Origin: an uncultured Fidelibacterota bacterium
GTDB lineage: Bacteria; Fidelibacterota; UBA8477; JABMPR01
DNA length: 37,676 nt
Direction: 5' to 3'
Assembly (NCBI GenBank): GCA_937888365.1
Contig: CALBFA010000087.1
Span: forward strand, 1 to 37,676
Below, piece by piece: positions 25,693 to 35,506 of the stretch. Position 1 is the first letter of the stretch, and every line of letters starts with the position of its first letter. The notes beneath the pieces were generated by a model. The model had not been told where the DNA came from, ran no database searches, and saw only the letters and a list, made by a program, of their open reading frames with translations. Made by a program: the position numbers and the translations under genes.

Positions 25693-26700
25693 ATGGCATT
25701 TGTCCCTAAAAATATAAAATACACTCCTGAGGTTGAAATCATTGAGATGAAAATTTCGGCGTTTCAGTCCGTCATGCGTCTAGATAAGTATTTGGTCAAA
25801 GAATTACCAAACTATATGACGCGCAATCAAATCCAAATAATGCTTAAAAATGGTAAGATTTGTGTAAATGGTAAAAAAGTAAAGGCAAGCTATCCTATCC
25901 AGCCTCATGATTTTATCAGAGTTGAATCGGAGAAACCTTATGACCCACCACTTTACGGCGAAAATATACCATTAGATATTTTATATGAAGATGACTACCT
26001 CATGGTTATTAATAAACAAGCTGGACTTGTTGTGCATCCTGGAGCAGGAACCGCATCAAATACTCTTGTCAATGGTTTGATTTATCATAGTGAGTTTTTA
26101 TCGAATGAAAACGGCCCCTTGCGACCCGGTATCGTGCATCGTTTAGATAAAGATACGACAGGTGTAATCATTACCGTTAAAGACAATACGGTCCATAATG
26201 GGATTAGCCAGCAGTTTGAGAAACGTACATTGGATAAACATTATTTGGCGTTGGTTTGGGGTACTTTGAAAGAAAATTCAGGGACTATCAATCAACCTAT
26301 TGGGCGTTCCAGCAAAGATCGAGCAAAATTTGCAGTCACGGCAGATGGGAAAGCATCCGTTACGCATTATGAAGTTGTCGAAGAGTTTAGATTTTTAACA
26401 TTGTTAAAAATTAAACTTGAAACGGGTCGGACGCATCAGATTCGCGTACACATGTCCCATATCAATCATCCTGTTTTTGGGGACCCGCATTACAATGGTC
26501 GAAATCAAAAAATGATTACATTAAATCTAAAAGATCGACGCATTGCATCTCAACTATTAGAATTGACAGAGAGTCAAGTTTTACATGCCCAAGACATTGA
26601 ATTTGTGCATCCTATGACCAAAGAAAAATTAAAAATAACGGCACCTCTTCATGAGGAATTTAAAGAAATATTGCGTATATTACGATCAGATGCTGAATGA
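25693..26700 (+). CDS. rluD: RluA/RluD-family 23S rRNA pseudouridine synthase
   Basis: Converts uridines to pseudouridine in rRNA, probably in the large subunit. The 335-residue protein has an N-terminal S4 RNA-binding domain (about 26-85; RLDKYLVKELPN) and the RluA catalytic domain (about 92-310), with the signature HRLDKDTTG (149-157; catalytic Asp152) and ETGRTHQIRVH further on. The first 18 residues have no S4 homology, so the true start could be the internal ATG at codon 19 (MKISAF), which has GAGG upstream. The gene follows lspA after 42 nt and overlaps the start of the recombinase gene by 11 nt, consistent with the common lspA-rluD pairing. RluD versus RluC/RluA specificity is inferred from the S4 domain and context. 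Confidence 0.9.
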   Translation: MAFVPKNIKYTPEVEIIEMKISAFQSVMRLDKYLVKELPNYMTRNQIQIMLKNGKICVNGKKVKASYPIQPHDFIRVESEKPYDPPLYGENIPLDILYEDDYLMVINKQAGLVVHPGAGTASNTLVNGLIYHSEFLSNENGPLRPGIVHRLDKDTTGVIITVKDNTVHNGISQQFEKRTLDKHYLALVWGTLKENSGTINQPIGRSSKDRAKFAVTADGKASVTHYEVVEEFRFLTLLKIKLETGRTHQIRVHMSHINHPVFGDPHYNGRNQKMITLNLKDRRIASQLLELTESQVLHAQDIEFVHPMTKEKLKITAPLHEEFKEILRILRSDAE

Positions 26701-27628
26701 ATATATCCAAACGTTCCTCCTCGTATTAAAAGAAGAAAAAAACTTTTCACCCGAGACTATTCGTGGATATGCCATCGATTTAAAACAGTTTAACAACTGG
26801 CTTATGGACAACTTTCCTCATTTCGCAGTGCACCCAAATCAATTAACACGAAAAATATTACGACATTTTTTATCTGAACTTTCGCAGAATAAAGGCTTGG
26901 CCGTAAAATCGGTGGCTCGAAAATTAGCCACGCTAAAATCACTTTTTAAATTTTTGCATAAACGCGGTGTGATGAAAGTCAATATTACTGAAATGGTAAA
27001 AACACCGAAACTTCCAGAGCGAATTCCCGTATATTTAACCGAGCTTCAAATGGAAGAAATGATTAATAATTTAGTAGCGAGTAAAGAATGGATACAGTTT
27101 CGAGATAAAGCCATCATAGAACTCTTTTACAGCACGGGGATGCGCGTGTCAGAGCTTGCCAATTTAAAGCTACCCGATTTTTCATCGGATATGCGAAGCG
27201 TTCGGGTTCTCGGAAAAGGGAATAAAGAGCGCATCGTTCCCATTGGTGACTTTGCAAAAGAATCAGTCATGCTCTGGTTGAAAACAAGATCAAATTTGAA
27301 ATTATTAAAAGCAAATGAAAATGGCGTCTTTATAAGTAAAAATGGTGATGCCTTACGCGCTGACGGTGTTCGGAATCGTGTAAAAATGGCGATGAAACGA
27401 ATTGCTGATTTGAAAAAAGTAAGCCCCCATGTTATTCGACATAGTTTTGCAACACACATGCTCAATAACGGGGCGGATCTCATGGCGCTTAAAGATTTGT
27501 TGGGACACAGTAGTCTCAGTACGACACAAGTCTATACACATGTACAAATTGACAGAGCAAGAAATGTTTACCGACAAGCTCATCCTCGAGCAAGTCGTCA
27601 AAATAGGAATCAAGATTTAACCAAATGA
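26690..27628 (+). CDS. xerD: Tyrosine recombinase XerC/XerD type
   Basis: Site-specific recombinase that resolves chromosome dimers at dif with its partner and FtsK. The 312-residue protein has a SAM-like core-binding domain (about 1-90; NFSPETIRGYAIDLKQF) and a catalytic domain with the complete set: Arg152 (STGMRVSEL), Lys176 (GKGNKERIVPIG), His247 and Arg250 (PHVIRHSFATHML), His273 (LLGHSSL) and nucleophile Tyr282 (VYTHV). ATG 26690 overlaps the rluD stop region by 11 nt, suggesting translational coupling; an upstream in-frame ATG at 26651 would add 13 residues with no family support. Whether this is XerC or XerD cannot be decided from one copy. The housekeeping context argues against a phage or integron integrase. 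Confidence 0.9.
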   Translation: MLNEYIQTFLLVLKEEKNFSPETIRGYAIDLKQFNNWLMDNFPHFAVHPNQLTRKILRHFLSELSQNKGLAVKSVARKLATLKSLFKFLHKRGVMKVNITEMVKTPKLPERIPVYLTELQMEEMINNLVASKEWIQFRDKAIIELFYSTGMRVSELANLKLPDFSSDMRSVRVLGKGNKERIVPIGDFAKESVMLWLKTRSNLKLLKANENGVFISKNGDALRADGVRNRVKMAMKRIADLKKVSPHVIRHSFATHMLNNGADLMALKDLLGHSSLSTTQVYTHVQIDRARNVYRQAHPRASRQNRNQDLTK

Positions 27629-27640
27629 CAGGAGGTCAAT

Positions 27641-27973
27641 ATGAAAATTGATGTAATCGCACGGCATTTTGATGTTTCAGAGAAAACCAAGGATTATGCT
27701 TCTAACGAAGTGAAACGCCTGACAAAATTGTTTGATCGAATCACAAAATGTAAAGTGATTATGGAGCGTGAAAAAAACGACTATCATGTTGAAATTAACC
27801 TAGATGTTCCCGGTGATTTTTTAGTCGCAAAAGAAACGAGTGATGAACTGATGAAATCAATCGATAATGTGGTTAAAAAAATGTTGAAACAACTCGATCG
27901 TTATAGAGGTAAACATAACAAAAAGAACCATGCGAGTAATAAAGAATTTATAATAGAAAATGAAGAGTATTAA
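27641..27973 (+). CDS. hpf: Ribosome hibernation promoting factor, short form
   Basis: Binds the 30S subunit in stationary phase and blocks or dimerises ribosomes. The 110-residue protein matches the HPF/RaiA (YfiA) fold: opening strand MKIDVIARHFDVSEKTKDYA, helix with VKRLTKLFDRI, strands CKVIMEREKNDYHVEINLDV, and the helix SDELMKSIDNVVKKMLKQLDRYRGK. It lacks the C-terminal dimerisation domain of long HPF, so it is the short type. AGGAGG lies 5 nt before the ATG, the best ribosome binding site in this run. It follows the recombinase gene by 12 nt and is probably the last gene of the ileS run. Confidence 0.92.
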   Translation: MKIDVIARHFDVSEKTKDYASNEVKRLTKLFDRITKCKVIMEREKNDYHVEINLDVPGDFLVAKETSDELMKSIDNVVKKMLKQLDRYRGKHNKKNHASNKEFIIENEEY

Positions 27974-28013
27974 AAGGGTTCAAATATAAGGCAAAGACCC
28001 TAAATAAATAGAT

Positions 28014-28053
28014 ATTGGGAGTGCGATTGATATCTTGAAATTGCGCTCCCAAT
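28014..28053 (+). terminator. Long hairpin after hpf, terminator-like
   Basis: ATTGGGAGTGCGATT (28014-28028) pairs along all 15 positions with AATTGCGCTCCCAAT (28039-28053), two of the pairs being G-U, with a 10-nt loop. Only a broken T-rich stretch follows (TTGCATATTT), so it may be a terminator, a processing signal or an mRNA stabiliser. It occupies most of the gap between hpf and the MCE gene. Confidence 0.6.
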
Positions 28054-28089
28054 TTGCATATTTAAAGCCTAACAAAAGAGAAGGAACTC

Positions 28090-29073
28090 ATGTTAAGAGC
28101 TGAAGAAAAAAAGTTAGAATTAATTGTCGGGTTTGTCGTTATTGCCATTGTGATTTTAGCATTGATGGGCGTCGCTTGGGGAAATAAAAACGACATTTTT
28201 ACATCACGAAAAATCTACACAATCCGCTTTGATCGTGCCAGTGGATTGGATGAAGGGAACCCCGTTACCGTAGCGGGTGTGCCAAAGGGAACCGTACAAG
28301 ATTTTATAGTGGGGCAAGATTCTGTTGATGTAATCATTGCCATGGATAAAGATATTCAACTTAAAATCGATGCAACAGCAATCATCGCAAGCGCTGAACT
28401 TATTGGTGGGAAAAAAATTGAAGTTTACCCTGGCGAAAGTGAGATAATTCTACACGAGAAAGGATTGTTTCGCGGTCGGTTTACAGGCGGACTCGATGAT
28501 ATTTTTGAAACGGTTGGTTCAATTACAACGGATTTAAATCGCTTGATGAAGACACTTAATAAGACATTCATCAATGTCAATATGCTTATGGAAACGGATA
28601 TTCAAGCGACGATTAAAGACACAAAGCACTCTATATTTGAGCTTGACTCATTAATTACTTCCGATATAAAACCCATGTTAGGGTCTTTGAAGCGAACCAT
28701 GTCTTCAGCTGAAAAAGTTGTCAAAAAGGCAGACGGAATCGTTGACCAAAATAAAGATAGTATTGCAACAATCGTAAAAAATCTAACGACATTTTCTAAA
28801 TCTATGGATAATCTTGTTTTAGATAATAAAATAAAATTTAAAAATGCTGTTACGAATCTCGAATCTGTTAGCAAAGATTTAACCGATTTTAGTGCACAAC
28901 TGAAAAATAAAAATTCGACTCTCTCTAAACTGATGACGCAGGATACTCTATACACAAGACTCGATACTATTTCTGCAAATCTAAATTCCCTCATTGCTGA
29001 TATTAAGGCAAACCCAAAGAAATATCTAGAACATGTTAATATTAAAGTTGATATGTTTGGAGGAAAAGAATAG
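28090..29073 (+). CDS. MCE/MlaD-family lipid-transport substrate-binding protein
   Basis: A 327-residue inner-membrane protein with a periplasmic domain: one N-terminal membrane helix (about 11-30), an MCE domain (about 41-116) with GLDEGNPVTVAGVPKGTV and ASAELIGGKKIEVYPG, then a long predicted helical/coiled-coil tail (about 140-320) rich in Lys, Asp, Ser and Leu. MCE proteins form hexameric rings that move phospholipids between the membranes together with an MlaE permease and MlaF ATPase. Neither partner is next to it here, so it must use partners encoded elsewhere. AAGGA precedes the ATG by 5 nt. The gene starts a new tightly spaced block; the next start codon is 4 nt after its stop. Confidence 0.85.
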   Translation: MLRAEEKKLELIVGFVVIAIVILALMGVAWGNKNDIFTSRKIYTIRFDRASGLDEGNPVTVAGVPKGTVQDFIVGQDSVDVIIAMDKDIQLKIDATAIIASAELIGGKKIEVYPGESEIILHEKGLFRGRFTGGLDDIFETVGSITTDLNRLMKTLNKTFINVNMLMETDIQATIKDTKHSIFELDSLITSDIKPMLGSLKRTMSSAEKVVKKADGIVDQNKDSIATIVKNLTTFSKSMDNLVLDNKIKFKNAVTNLESVSKDLTDFSAQLKNKNSTLSKLMTQDTLYTRLDTISANLNSLIADIKANPKKYLEHVNIKVDMFGGKE

Positions 29074-29077
29074 AAAA

Positions 29078-30052
29078 ATGAAAGCTATCATCCCCGCTGC
29101 TGGTTTCGGAAAACGACTTCGACCTCATACCCTAACAGTTCCCAAAGTTATGTTGAACATTGCAGGGAAGCCTATAATTGGTCACATCATTGACGCAATA
29201 GAACAAGCGGGCATTACAGAGCTACATGTTATTACGGGTTATAAAAATGAAAAAGTTGAATCCTTTGTTAAAGAACGTTATGGTCATTTAAATTTAACGT
29301 TCCCGTTTCAAAAAGAACGAAAAGGACTGGGCCATGCAATTCTTCAGGGCTTAGAAGATAAGGATGAACCCGTCTTAATATTATTAGGCGATACGGTTGT
29401 TGATATGGATTTTAAAACCTTCATTAATCCATCTAAAAATGTCCTTGCTGTTGTACAAGTTGAAAACCCCGAGCGTTTTGGGATCGCTTATGTCAAAGGT
29501 GATAAGGTGACCAAGCTAATTGAGAAACCCAAAGACCCCGTTTCGAATTTAGCATTGGCAGGACTCTATTTTCTTCGGAATCAACGACATTTAAAAGAAG
29601 CCATCGAACACCTTATTGACAATGATATTCGCACACGAAATGAAATCCAACTCACCGACGCGCTTCAATATATGATTCGAAATGGTGAAGAATTCTTTGT
29701 GAAAGAAATTAAAGGTTGGTATGATTGCGGGAACAAAGACAATATTCTAAAATCCCAACAATTTCTATTGAAGGATGCCCAGACAAAAGAAAAAAGAACG
29801 AATACCGTTATTCATCCTCCCGTCTTCATTCATCCAGAAGCAAAAGTAAACAACGCCGTTATCGGCCCCTTTGTTACAATTGATAAAGGTGCGGAGGTTA
29901 ATAATTCAATTATTCGCAACAGTATTATTGGTAAATATTCAAAAATAACTAATTTAGTCTTAAGCGACTCCCTCATAGGTGAAGATGCTTTTGTTTCTAG
30001 CAGAGAACGACAAGCAAATATTGGCGATTTCTCTGAATTACAATTTAATTAA
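29078..30052 (+). CDS. Sugar-phosphate nucleotidyltransferase with C-terminal left-handed beta helix
   Basis: Transfers a nucleotide to a sugar 1-phosphate (RmlA/GlmU-like chemistry) to make an activated sugar for envelope polysaccharides. The 324-residue protein has the NTP-transferase signature IPAAGFGKRLRPHT (5-18), PKVML (22-26), the metal-binding region GDTVVD (104-109), EKP (149-151) and GWYDCGN (213-219). A hexapeptide-type beta-helix follows (about 245-305). ATG 29078 is chosen because the signature normally begins within the first ten residues; an upstream ATG at 29033 lies within the MCE gene and adds 15 residues. The sugar and nucleotide cannot be read from the sequence; glucose-1-phosphate thymidylyltransferase-like is the best guess. 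Confidence 0.85.
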   Translation: MKAIIPAAGFGKRLRPHTLTVPKVMLNIAGKPIIGHIIDAIEQAGITELHVITGYKNEKVESFVKERYGHLNLTFPFQKERKGLGHAILQGLEDKDEPVLILLGDTVVDMDFKTFINPSKNVLAVVQVENPERFGIAYVKGDKVTKLIEKPKDPVSNLALAGLYFLRNQRHLKEAIEHLIDNDIRTRNEIQLTDALQYMIRNGEEFFVKEIKGWYDCGNKDNILKSQQFLLKDAQTKEKRTNTVIHPPVFIHPEAKVNNAVIGPFVTIDKGAEVNNSIIRNSIIGKYSKITNLVLSDSLIGEDAFVSSRERQANIGDFSELQFN

Positions 30053-30070
30053 TCTAACATAAGGAAAAAT

Positions 30071-31228
30071 ATGTCATATTTATTCTCTTCAGAATCCGTT
30101 ACCGAAGGGCATCCCGATAAAATTGCCGATCAAATATCAGATGCAATTTTAGATGAACTTTTAGAACAAGATGAAAACTCTCGCGTTGCCTGCGAAACAT
30201 TTATTACTACAGGTCTCGTTGTCGTAGGGGGTGAAATTACAACAGAAGCCTATGTGAATATTCCTAAGGTCATTCGTCGTGTTGTTAAAAATATTGGTTA
30301 CACCGATGCTTCCATGGGATTTGATTATCAAACCTGCGGCGTGATGACAACCATAGATAAACAATCGCCGGATATTGCTCAAGGTGTTGATGCAGTTGGA
30401 CACGAAGCGGGTGCAGGCGATCAAGGGATGATGTTCGGTTACGCCGTGAATCAAACGGAAGAGCTCATGCCTCTCCCCATAAAATTAGCCCATGATTTAA
30501 CGGCTCAATTGGCAAAAGTTAGAAAAAACGGAACACTTCCTTATTTACGACCCGATGGGAAATCTCAAGTTACGGTTCAGTTTAATTCCAATACCAAGCA
30601 ACCCGAGCTTATCCCCACAATCGTTATTTCAAATCAACATGCCGAGGATGTGGATATTGCCAATCAAATGAGACCCGATATTCTGGAACATGTGATTAAA
30701 CCCATTATTCCCCAAGGACTTGTCGATTATAGCAAACTCAATTTACTCGTAAATCCAACGGGTCGATTTGTAATCGGTGGACCTATGGGAGACGCAGGTT
30801 TAACGGGGCGAAAAATTATAGTTGATACCTACGGTGGGTATGCTCCACATGGCGGCGGTGCATTTTCGGGAAAAGATCCCAGTAAAGTTGACCGCTCTGG
30901 TGCTTATGTCTCTCGATATATCGCTAAAAATTTAGTCGCCGCAGGCGTCGCTGATGAAGTGACCGTCCAATTGGCTTATGCTATCGGCGTTGCCGAACCC
31001 GTGTCCGTTTATATTAATACTCATGGAACCGAAAAAGTAAATCCGAATCAATTAGAGAATTTAGTTCGAGAAATATTCCCACTTAAACCAGCAGACATAA
31101 TTCGTCATTTAAAACTACGTCGTCCCATTTATTTAAAAACGGCCTCGTATGGACATTTTGGTCGTAAAGAGTTTAGCTGGGAACAACTCGATCTAGTCTC
31201 AGCCATCAAAAATTATGTAAAAAGTTAG
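30071..31228 (+). CDS. metK: S-adenosylmethionine synthetase
   Basis: Makes S-adenosylmethionine from methionine and ATP in the cytoplasm. The 385-residue protein shows the family signatures GHPDK (13-17), GAGDQG (114-119) and [16 protein letters not shown] (261-276), and its length is typical. AAGGA lies 5 nt before the ATG. It starts 18 nt after the nucleotidyltransferase gene and is followed 13 nt later by ahcY, so synthesis of the methyl donor and removal of its product are co-transcribed. No SAM riboswitch can be fitted in the 18-nt gap upstream. Confidence 0.97.
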   Translation: MSYLFSSESVTEGHPDKIADQISDAILDELLEQDENSRVACETFITTGLVVVGGEITTEAYVNIPKVIRRVVKNIGYTDASMGFDYQTCGVMTTIDKQSPDIAQGVDAVGHEAGAGDQGMMFGYAVNQTEELMPLPIKLAHDLTAQLAKVRKNGTLPYLRPDGKSQVTVQFNSNTKQPELIPTIVISNQHAEDVDIANQMRPDILEHVIKPIIPQGLVDYSKLNLLVNPTGRFVIGGPMGDAGLTGRKIIVDTYGGYAPHGGGAFSGKDPSKVDRSGAYVSRYIAKNLVAAGVADEVTVQLAYAIGVAEPVSVYINTHGTEKVNPNQLENLVREIFPLKPADIIRHLKLRRPIYLKTASYGHFGRKEFSWEQLDLVSAIKNYVKS

Positions 31229-31241
31229 AAAAGAGAAATAT

Positions 31242-32546
31242 ATGTCTTTTACCGATTATAAAGTCGCCAATATCAATGATGCAGCTTACGGCCGCAAAGA
31301 AATTCAAATCGCCGAAATTGAAATGCCTGGACTTATGGCGCTCCGGGAAAAATATAGCGTTTCTAAACCATTAAAAGGTGCACGTATCGCAGGATGCATT
31401 CACATGACGATTCAAACGGCCGTTTTAGTCGAAACCCTTATTGAATTAGGTGCAGAGGTTCGTTGGTCGAGCTGTAATATCTATTCAACTCAAGACCATG
31501 CCGCCGCGGCAATCGCTGCCGAAAATATTCCTGTTTTCGCATGGAAGGGTGAAACAGAAAAAGAGTACAATTGGTGTATTGAGCAAACAATTAACTGGGG
31601 AAATGGCTTCGGCCCGAATCTGTTACTTGATGATGGTGGCGATTTAACGCAACTTATTCTCGACAAATATCCCCAATTTCATGATTCTATAAGTGGCGTC
31701 TCCGAAGAAACGACTACAGGTGTGCATCGCCTCTATGAGCTCGTTGCATTAGGTGAAATGAAGTTCCCAGCCATCAATGTAAATGACTCTGTGACTAAAA
31801 GTAAATTTGATAATTTATACGGTTGTAGAGAATCTTTAGCCGATGGCATTAAGCGTGGAACCGACGTTATGGTAGCCGGCAAAACCATTGTAATTGCAGG
31901 TTATGGTGATGTGGGCAAAGGGTGCGCCCAATCTATGAAAGGATTTGGAGCAAATGTCAAAATTACCGAAATTGATCCTATTTGTGCGCTGCAGGCTGCA
32001 ATGGAAGGTTTCGAAGTCGTTCGGATGGAGACTGCCGTTGCAAAAGGTGATATTTTTGTGACGACAACCGGTAATAAACATGTCATCACACTTGATCATA
32101 TGAAAAAAATGAAAGATCAAGCCATCGTCTGCAATATTGGACATTTTGACATTGAAATTGATGTTGCTGGTTTGGAAAATGATGCATCGATTCAGGAAAT
32201 TAGTATTAAACCTCAAGTGGATAAATTTATTTTTAAAGATGGCCACTCCATTATCTTATTAAGTCGGGGACGCCTTGTGAATCTTGGCAACGCAACAGGA
32301 CATCCAAGCTTTGTAATGAGTACATCATTTACGAATCAAGTTTTGGCTCAGATGGCTTTGTGGAATAACAAAGGTGAATACACAACTGAGAAAGTTTATG
32401 TTTTACCAAAAGCCCTTGACGAAGAAGTCGCTCGTTTGCATTTAGAAAAACTTGGTGTAGAATTAACAACACTAACGGATGAACAAGCAGACTATTTGAA
32501 ATTACCCAAAGAAGGTCCGTATAAGCCAGAATATTATCGCTATTAA
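31242..32546 (+). CDS. ahcY: S-adenosylhomocysteine hydrolase
   Basis: Splits S-adenosylhomocysteine into adenosine and homocysteine with bound NAD, relieving product inhibition of methyltransferases. The 434-residue protein carries the family blocks [16 protein letters not shown] (51-66), [16 protein letters not shown] (76-91), the Rossmann NAD site GYGDVGKG (220-227) and the conserved C-terminus PYKPEYYRY. It is the short bacterial form without the roughly 40-residue insertion. It follows metK in an apparent operon with an SD-like AAGAGAAA before the ATG. Confidence 0.97.
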   Translation: MSFTDYKVANINDAAYGRKEIQIAEIEMPGLMALREKYSVSKPLKGARIAGCIHMTIQTAVLVETLIELGAEVRWSSCNIYSTQDHAAAAIAAENIPVFAWKGETEKEYNWCIEQTINWGNGFGPNLLLDDGGDLTQLILDKYPQFHDSISGVSEETTTGVHRLYELVALGEMKFPAINVNDSVTKSKFDNLYGCRESLADGIKRGTDVMVAGKTIVIAGYGDVGKGCAQSMKGFGANVKITEIDPICALQAAMEGFEVVRMETAVAKGDIFVTTTGNKHVITLDHMKKMKDQAIVCNIGHFDIEIDVAGLENDASIQEISIKPQVDKFIFKDGHSIILLSRGRLVNLGNATGHPSFVMSTSFTNQVLAQMALWNNKGEYTTEKVYVLPKALDEEVARLHLEKLGVELTTLTDEQADYLKLPKEGPYKPEYYRY

Positions 32547-32581
32547 ATGATGGATATAAATCGATAAAATGAGGAATTACT

Positions 32582-35506
32582 GTGTCCATACATCTTAAAA
32601 TGAAAAGACTATTAAAAAATCCAGGAAATTGGTTTATAATCGGTTTACTCCTTTTTGTTGTCCAGTGTAATTTCAATATCCCTACAAAAATCGTCGTCCC
32701 TAAATGGCAAATGACAATGACGGTTCCACTTGTAAATGAGAATTATAAATTTGATGGAATTTCCACCTCGGACTCATTAATGTCTATTTACGGAGACTCT
32801 ATTGATGTTGATGGTGATGGAATATTCGACATATTTATGCCTGACTCCAATGCTCCCTACCCAGGCGGTCTATATATCGGGATGCAAAATGCAATTGATC
32901 GGATAACAATCCCTGCGGATATGTTTGTTATTCCGGGACAGTCACCCATTCAATCCAATGTTGGACCAATTCTTCTCGCTTCAATGATGCCCGACAGCAT
33001 CGTATTTAATGTCGATACAATTTTAACGCTTGCGGATTTAGGCGTGACCGTTGCGGACTGGGAAACACCTGTGTATCCCGTCGCAACATGCGCTGATAAA
33101 CAAGCCACGACGACGGATACAATTTCATTTACCTTTGGAAACCAGCCTAATAATTTAAATTTTGCAGACACGGTTAAAATTCCAGGTTATCAAAAATCCT
33201 TCCAAGGTTCATTCCCGCAATTAACGGGCTCTCCGGGTCCAAACGAAGTTCCGTGTGGCGATGGATTTTCCATATATGATACAACGGTTACACTTGCATA
33301 TTCAAATTTTATGGATGTACCCCAAACGGTATTACCTAGTGTTAGGCAATCGTTTGCAATACTTCCGTCCAGTGATGTCATTCCTGCTGGTGCTCCGTTT
33401 TCATCTTTGGAATCCATAACGATTCAAACTGGAAGTATTCAAACAGTTTTTAATAACCAGCTCCCTACAGGAATGGAAAATGTAACGTTCCGTCTTTTCA
33501 CAAAAAAGAGTACGGGGCAGGAATTCGTGATTCACGACCATAGTCTCAACATTGTTCAGCCCTATATGCAAAATCAATTAGCCGACACGATATTAACGAC
33601 GGATCTCTCAGGTGTCATTTTATATGATAGTCTGATTTTTGAGTTTACGGGGTTAATTCCCCCAACTTCGAATGATACCTTGATGTTTCCAACAGGCGTC
33701 GATCCTAATTTGCATTATCAGTTTATGATTAACATTACGGAATTTCAGAGTATACAAGTTCAGATGAATGATATGACGATCAATGAAACGCAACCCATTA
33801 ACACCGCAAGTTCTGATCAGGGTGGACAATCATTTTCGGTCCAAATAGTGAGTGCAGAAATTAAAACGGGGATTGCATCTCTCGATACCAATCGTCTAGG
33901 TTTATCGTTTGCAAACAATTTGGGGACTGATTTTACCCTCAAAATGCATTTATTAAATTTTTATGCGAGCACCTTAGCCGATACAAATCTCGTCGTTAGC
34001 CTACCTTTAACAAATGGTCAACAAATCGATACGACACTTGATTTGAATGGCTATGTTTTACGAAATGCCATTAGTAGCACGGAACCAATGGATTCACTTT
34101 ATATTGTAACAGAAGCTATTTTTGGAAACAATGGCATCGCATCAATCAATTTAACACAAGATAGTCTCGCTCTTGATGTCGCTGTCGATATAAAAGCGTT
34201 TCAAATTCAGACACTCAATGGTTTCTTTGATGTGGGATTTTCCTTATCTGAAGATGAACAGACTTTATCACTGCCTGGTTTATTAGGTGGCTTGCAATTT
34301 GGCGATGTGATTATGAGTGTTTCTCTCTTTAATGAATTTGGAATAGCACCAGGACTTGGACTCATTGTAAATGGTCGGAATGCAACGGATTCTGTAGTGA
34401 TAGCACTTAATCCAGATTCTGTAACATTTGATGCAGGCGCTCTCGGTAGCCCAACTGCGACGACGATTAAATTGCAAAAAAATACAGTATCAAAAATTAT
34501 TGGCGATTCTTCAGTAGTCGTGCAACACTTTCCAGACGGAAAATCATTAACGGATTTAGTCGGCCTTTTACCGGATCGTGTTAGTATTGGTGGAGCCACA
34601 CAAATTCGACCTGATTCCATAAGTTCAATTTCCCCTGGCGCGAGTATTTGGGGGAATTGGCGCCTTGAAATTCCATTTTATTTCGGTATCGCGCAGGGCG
34701 GCGTTGAGTTTCTGCCATCAAACTATACGACAGTAGCGCCCACGGATTCGGGAACGATAACAACATTAGTGGGTGACGATGGTGTCCCTGATAATAGCGA
34801 TATGTTAATCGCTTCAAGATTGTATACGACTATTGATAATGGAATTGGACTCGGTTTTGACATTGAATTGCTTGTGTCGGATATTAAATATTTCCCATTT
34901 TTCAATGCCATCGAAAACAAAGTTTTTGTGAGTGCCGATTTGAATGATGATGGATCCTCCGATACGCTAGATTTGAATTTAGATTCACTCATTTTACATC
35001 CTATCACAAATATTTTTACAGTATCTGTCGTCGGCGGAGAAGTTGACCCTTTAAGTGGTATCGTGATTCCTGGCGGCGAGGGTCATAGTGAATTTGTTAA
35101 TTCGGTTGACTTTAATTTAGATGCCCTTGAACCGGATTCCAGTATCGGGTCGCTTCTTCGACATCGATATGCTCAACTTGATACATTTATTGTTGCGATT
35201 GCCGGTTCCGGGACATTTGCGTCAGTCGATGATGCGCTTTTAATCAATAATATTATAGCGCCGACAGTTCCAGATTCCCTTTATCAACTCGAATTGAGTG
35301 AAGATGCAAAATCCTTGAGATTAATATATGAGACATCAGAATATGGCGAATTAGGTTGGCTCATAATTGATAAGCCGCATTACATTGCAACAAAATTTAC
35401 ACTCCTAGAAACAGCTAATCCTGCACTCATTACGACAAGTACCGGGATGAATGTGCTTTCTTATTTAGAATTTATATTAAACTCTGAACCTTTGATCTCA
35501 CCATGA
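32582..35506 (+). CDS. Large exported protein, putative lipoprotein, unknown function
   Basis: A 974-residue protein. After a basic start, a hydrophobic segment (about 17-28) ends in FVVQC, so Cys29 could be lipidated, although Gln before Cys is unusual for a lipobox. The mature part is beta-rich with few charged helices. It begins PKWQMTMTVPLVNENY, a pattern I associate, without certainty, with secreted FCB-group proteins. Two short acidic loops, DVDGDGIFD (75-83) and DLNDDGSSD (about 786-794), may bind calcium. GTG 32582 is used because GAGGA lies 7 nt upstream; an ATG at 32600 is the alternative. Its stop overlaps the next start (ATGA), so it is translationally coupled to the barrel-protein gene, suggesting that the two proteins work together at the outer membrane. 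Confidence 0.75.
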   Translation: MSIHLKMKRLLKNPGNWFIIGLLLFVVQCNFNIPTKIVVPKWQMTMTVPLVNENYKFDGISTSDSLMSIYGDSIDVDGDGIFDIFMPDSNAPYPGGLYIGMQNAIDRITIPADMFVIPGQSPIQSNVGPILLASMMPDSIVFNVDTILTLADLGVTVADWETPVYPVATCADKQATTTDTISFTFGNQPNNLNFADTVKIPGYQKSFQGSFPQLTGSPGPNEVPCGDGFSIYDTTVTLAYSNFMDVPQTVLPSVRQSFAILPSSDVIPAGAPFSSLESITIQTGSIQTVFNNQLPTGMENVTFRLFTKKSTGQEFVIHDHSLNIVQPYMQNQLADTILTTDLSGVILYDSLIFEFTGLIPPTSNDTLMFPTGVDPNLHYQFMINITEFQSIQVQMNDMTINETQPINTASSDQGGQSFSVQIVSAEIKTGIASLDTNRLGLSFANNLGTDFTLKMHLLNFYASTLADTNLVVSLPLTNGQQIDTTLDLNGYVLRNAISSTEPMDSLYIVTEAIFGNNGIASINLTQDSLALDVAVDIKAFQIQTLNGFFDVGFSLSEDEQTLSLPGLLGGLQFGDVIMSVSLFNEFGIAPGLGLIVNGRNATDSVVIALNPDSVTFDAGALGSPTATTIKLQKNTVSKIIGDSSVVVQHFPDGKSLTDLVGLLPDRVSIGGATQIRPDSISSISPGASIWGNWRLEIPFYFGIAQGGVEFLPSNYTTVAPTDSGTITTLVGDDGVPDNSDMLIASRLYTTIDNGIGLGFDIELLVSDIKYFPFFNAIENKVFVSADLNDDGSSDTLDLNLDSLILHPITNIFTVSVVGGEVDPLSGIVIPGGEGHSEFVNSVDFNLDALEPDSSIGSLLRHRYAQLDTFIVAIAGSGTFASVDDALLINNIIAPTVPDSLYQLELSEDAKSLRLIYETSEYGELGWLIIDKPHYIATKFTLLETANPALITTSTGMNVLSYLEFILNSEPLISP

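Noticed and set aside
26690-27628. Phage or integron integrase instead of a housekeeping Xer recombinase
   Set aside because: Length, motif set and position within an rluD-hpf housekeeping run fit XerC/XerD; no attC sites, phage genes or tRNA attachment site are adjacent.
30053-30070. SAM riboswitch before metK
   Set aside because: The gap is 18 nt, too short for any known SAM riboswitch class.
31836-32246. 136-residue antisense ORF within ahcY, and similar antisense ORFs in metK, the MCE gene and the 974-residue protein gene
   Set aside because: Shadow frames of conserved genes with no start signals and low-complexity or Cys/His-rich translations.
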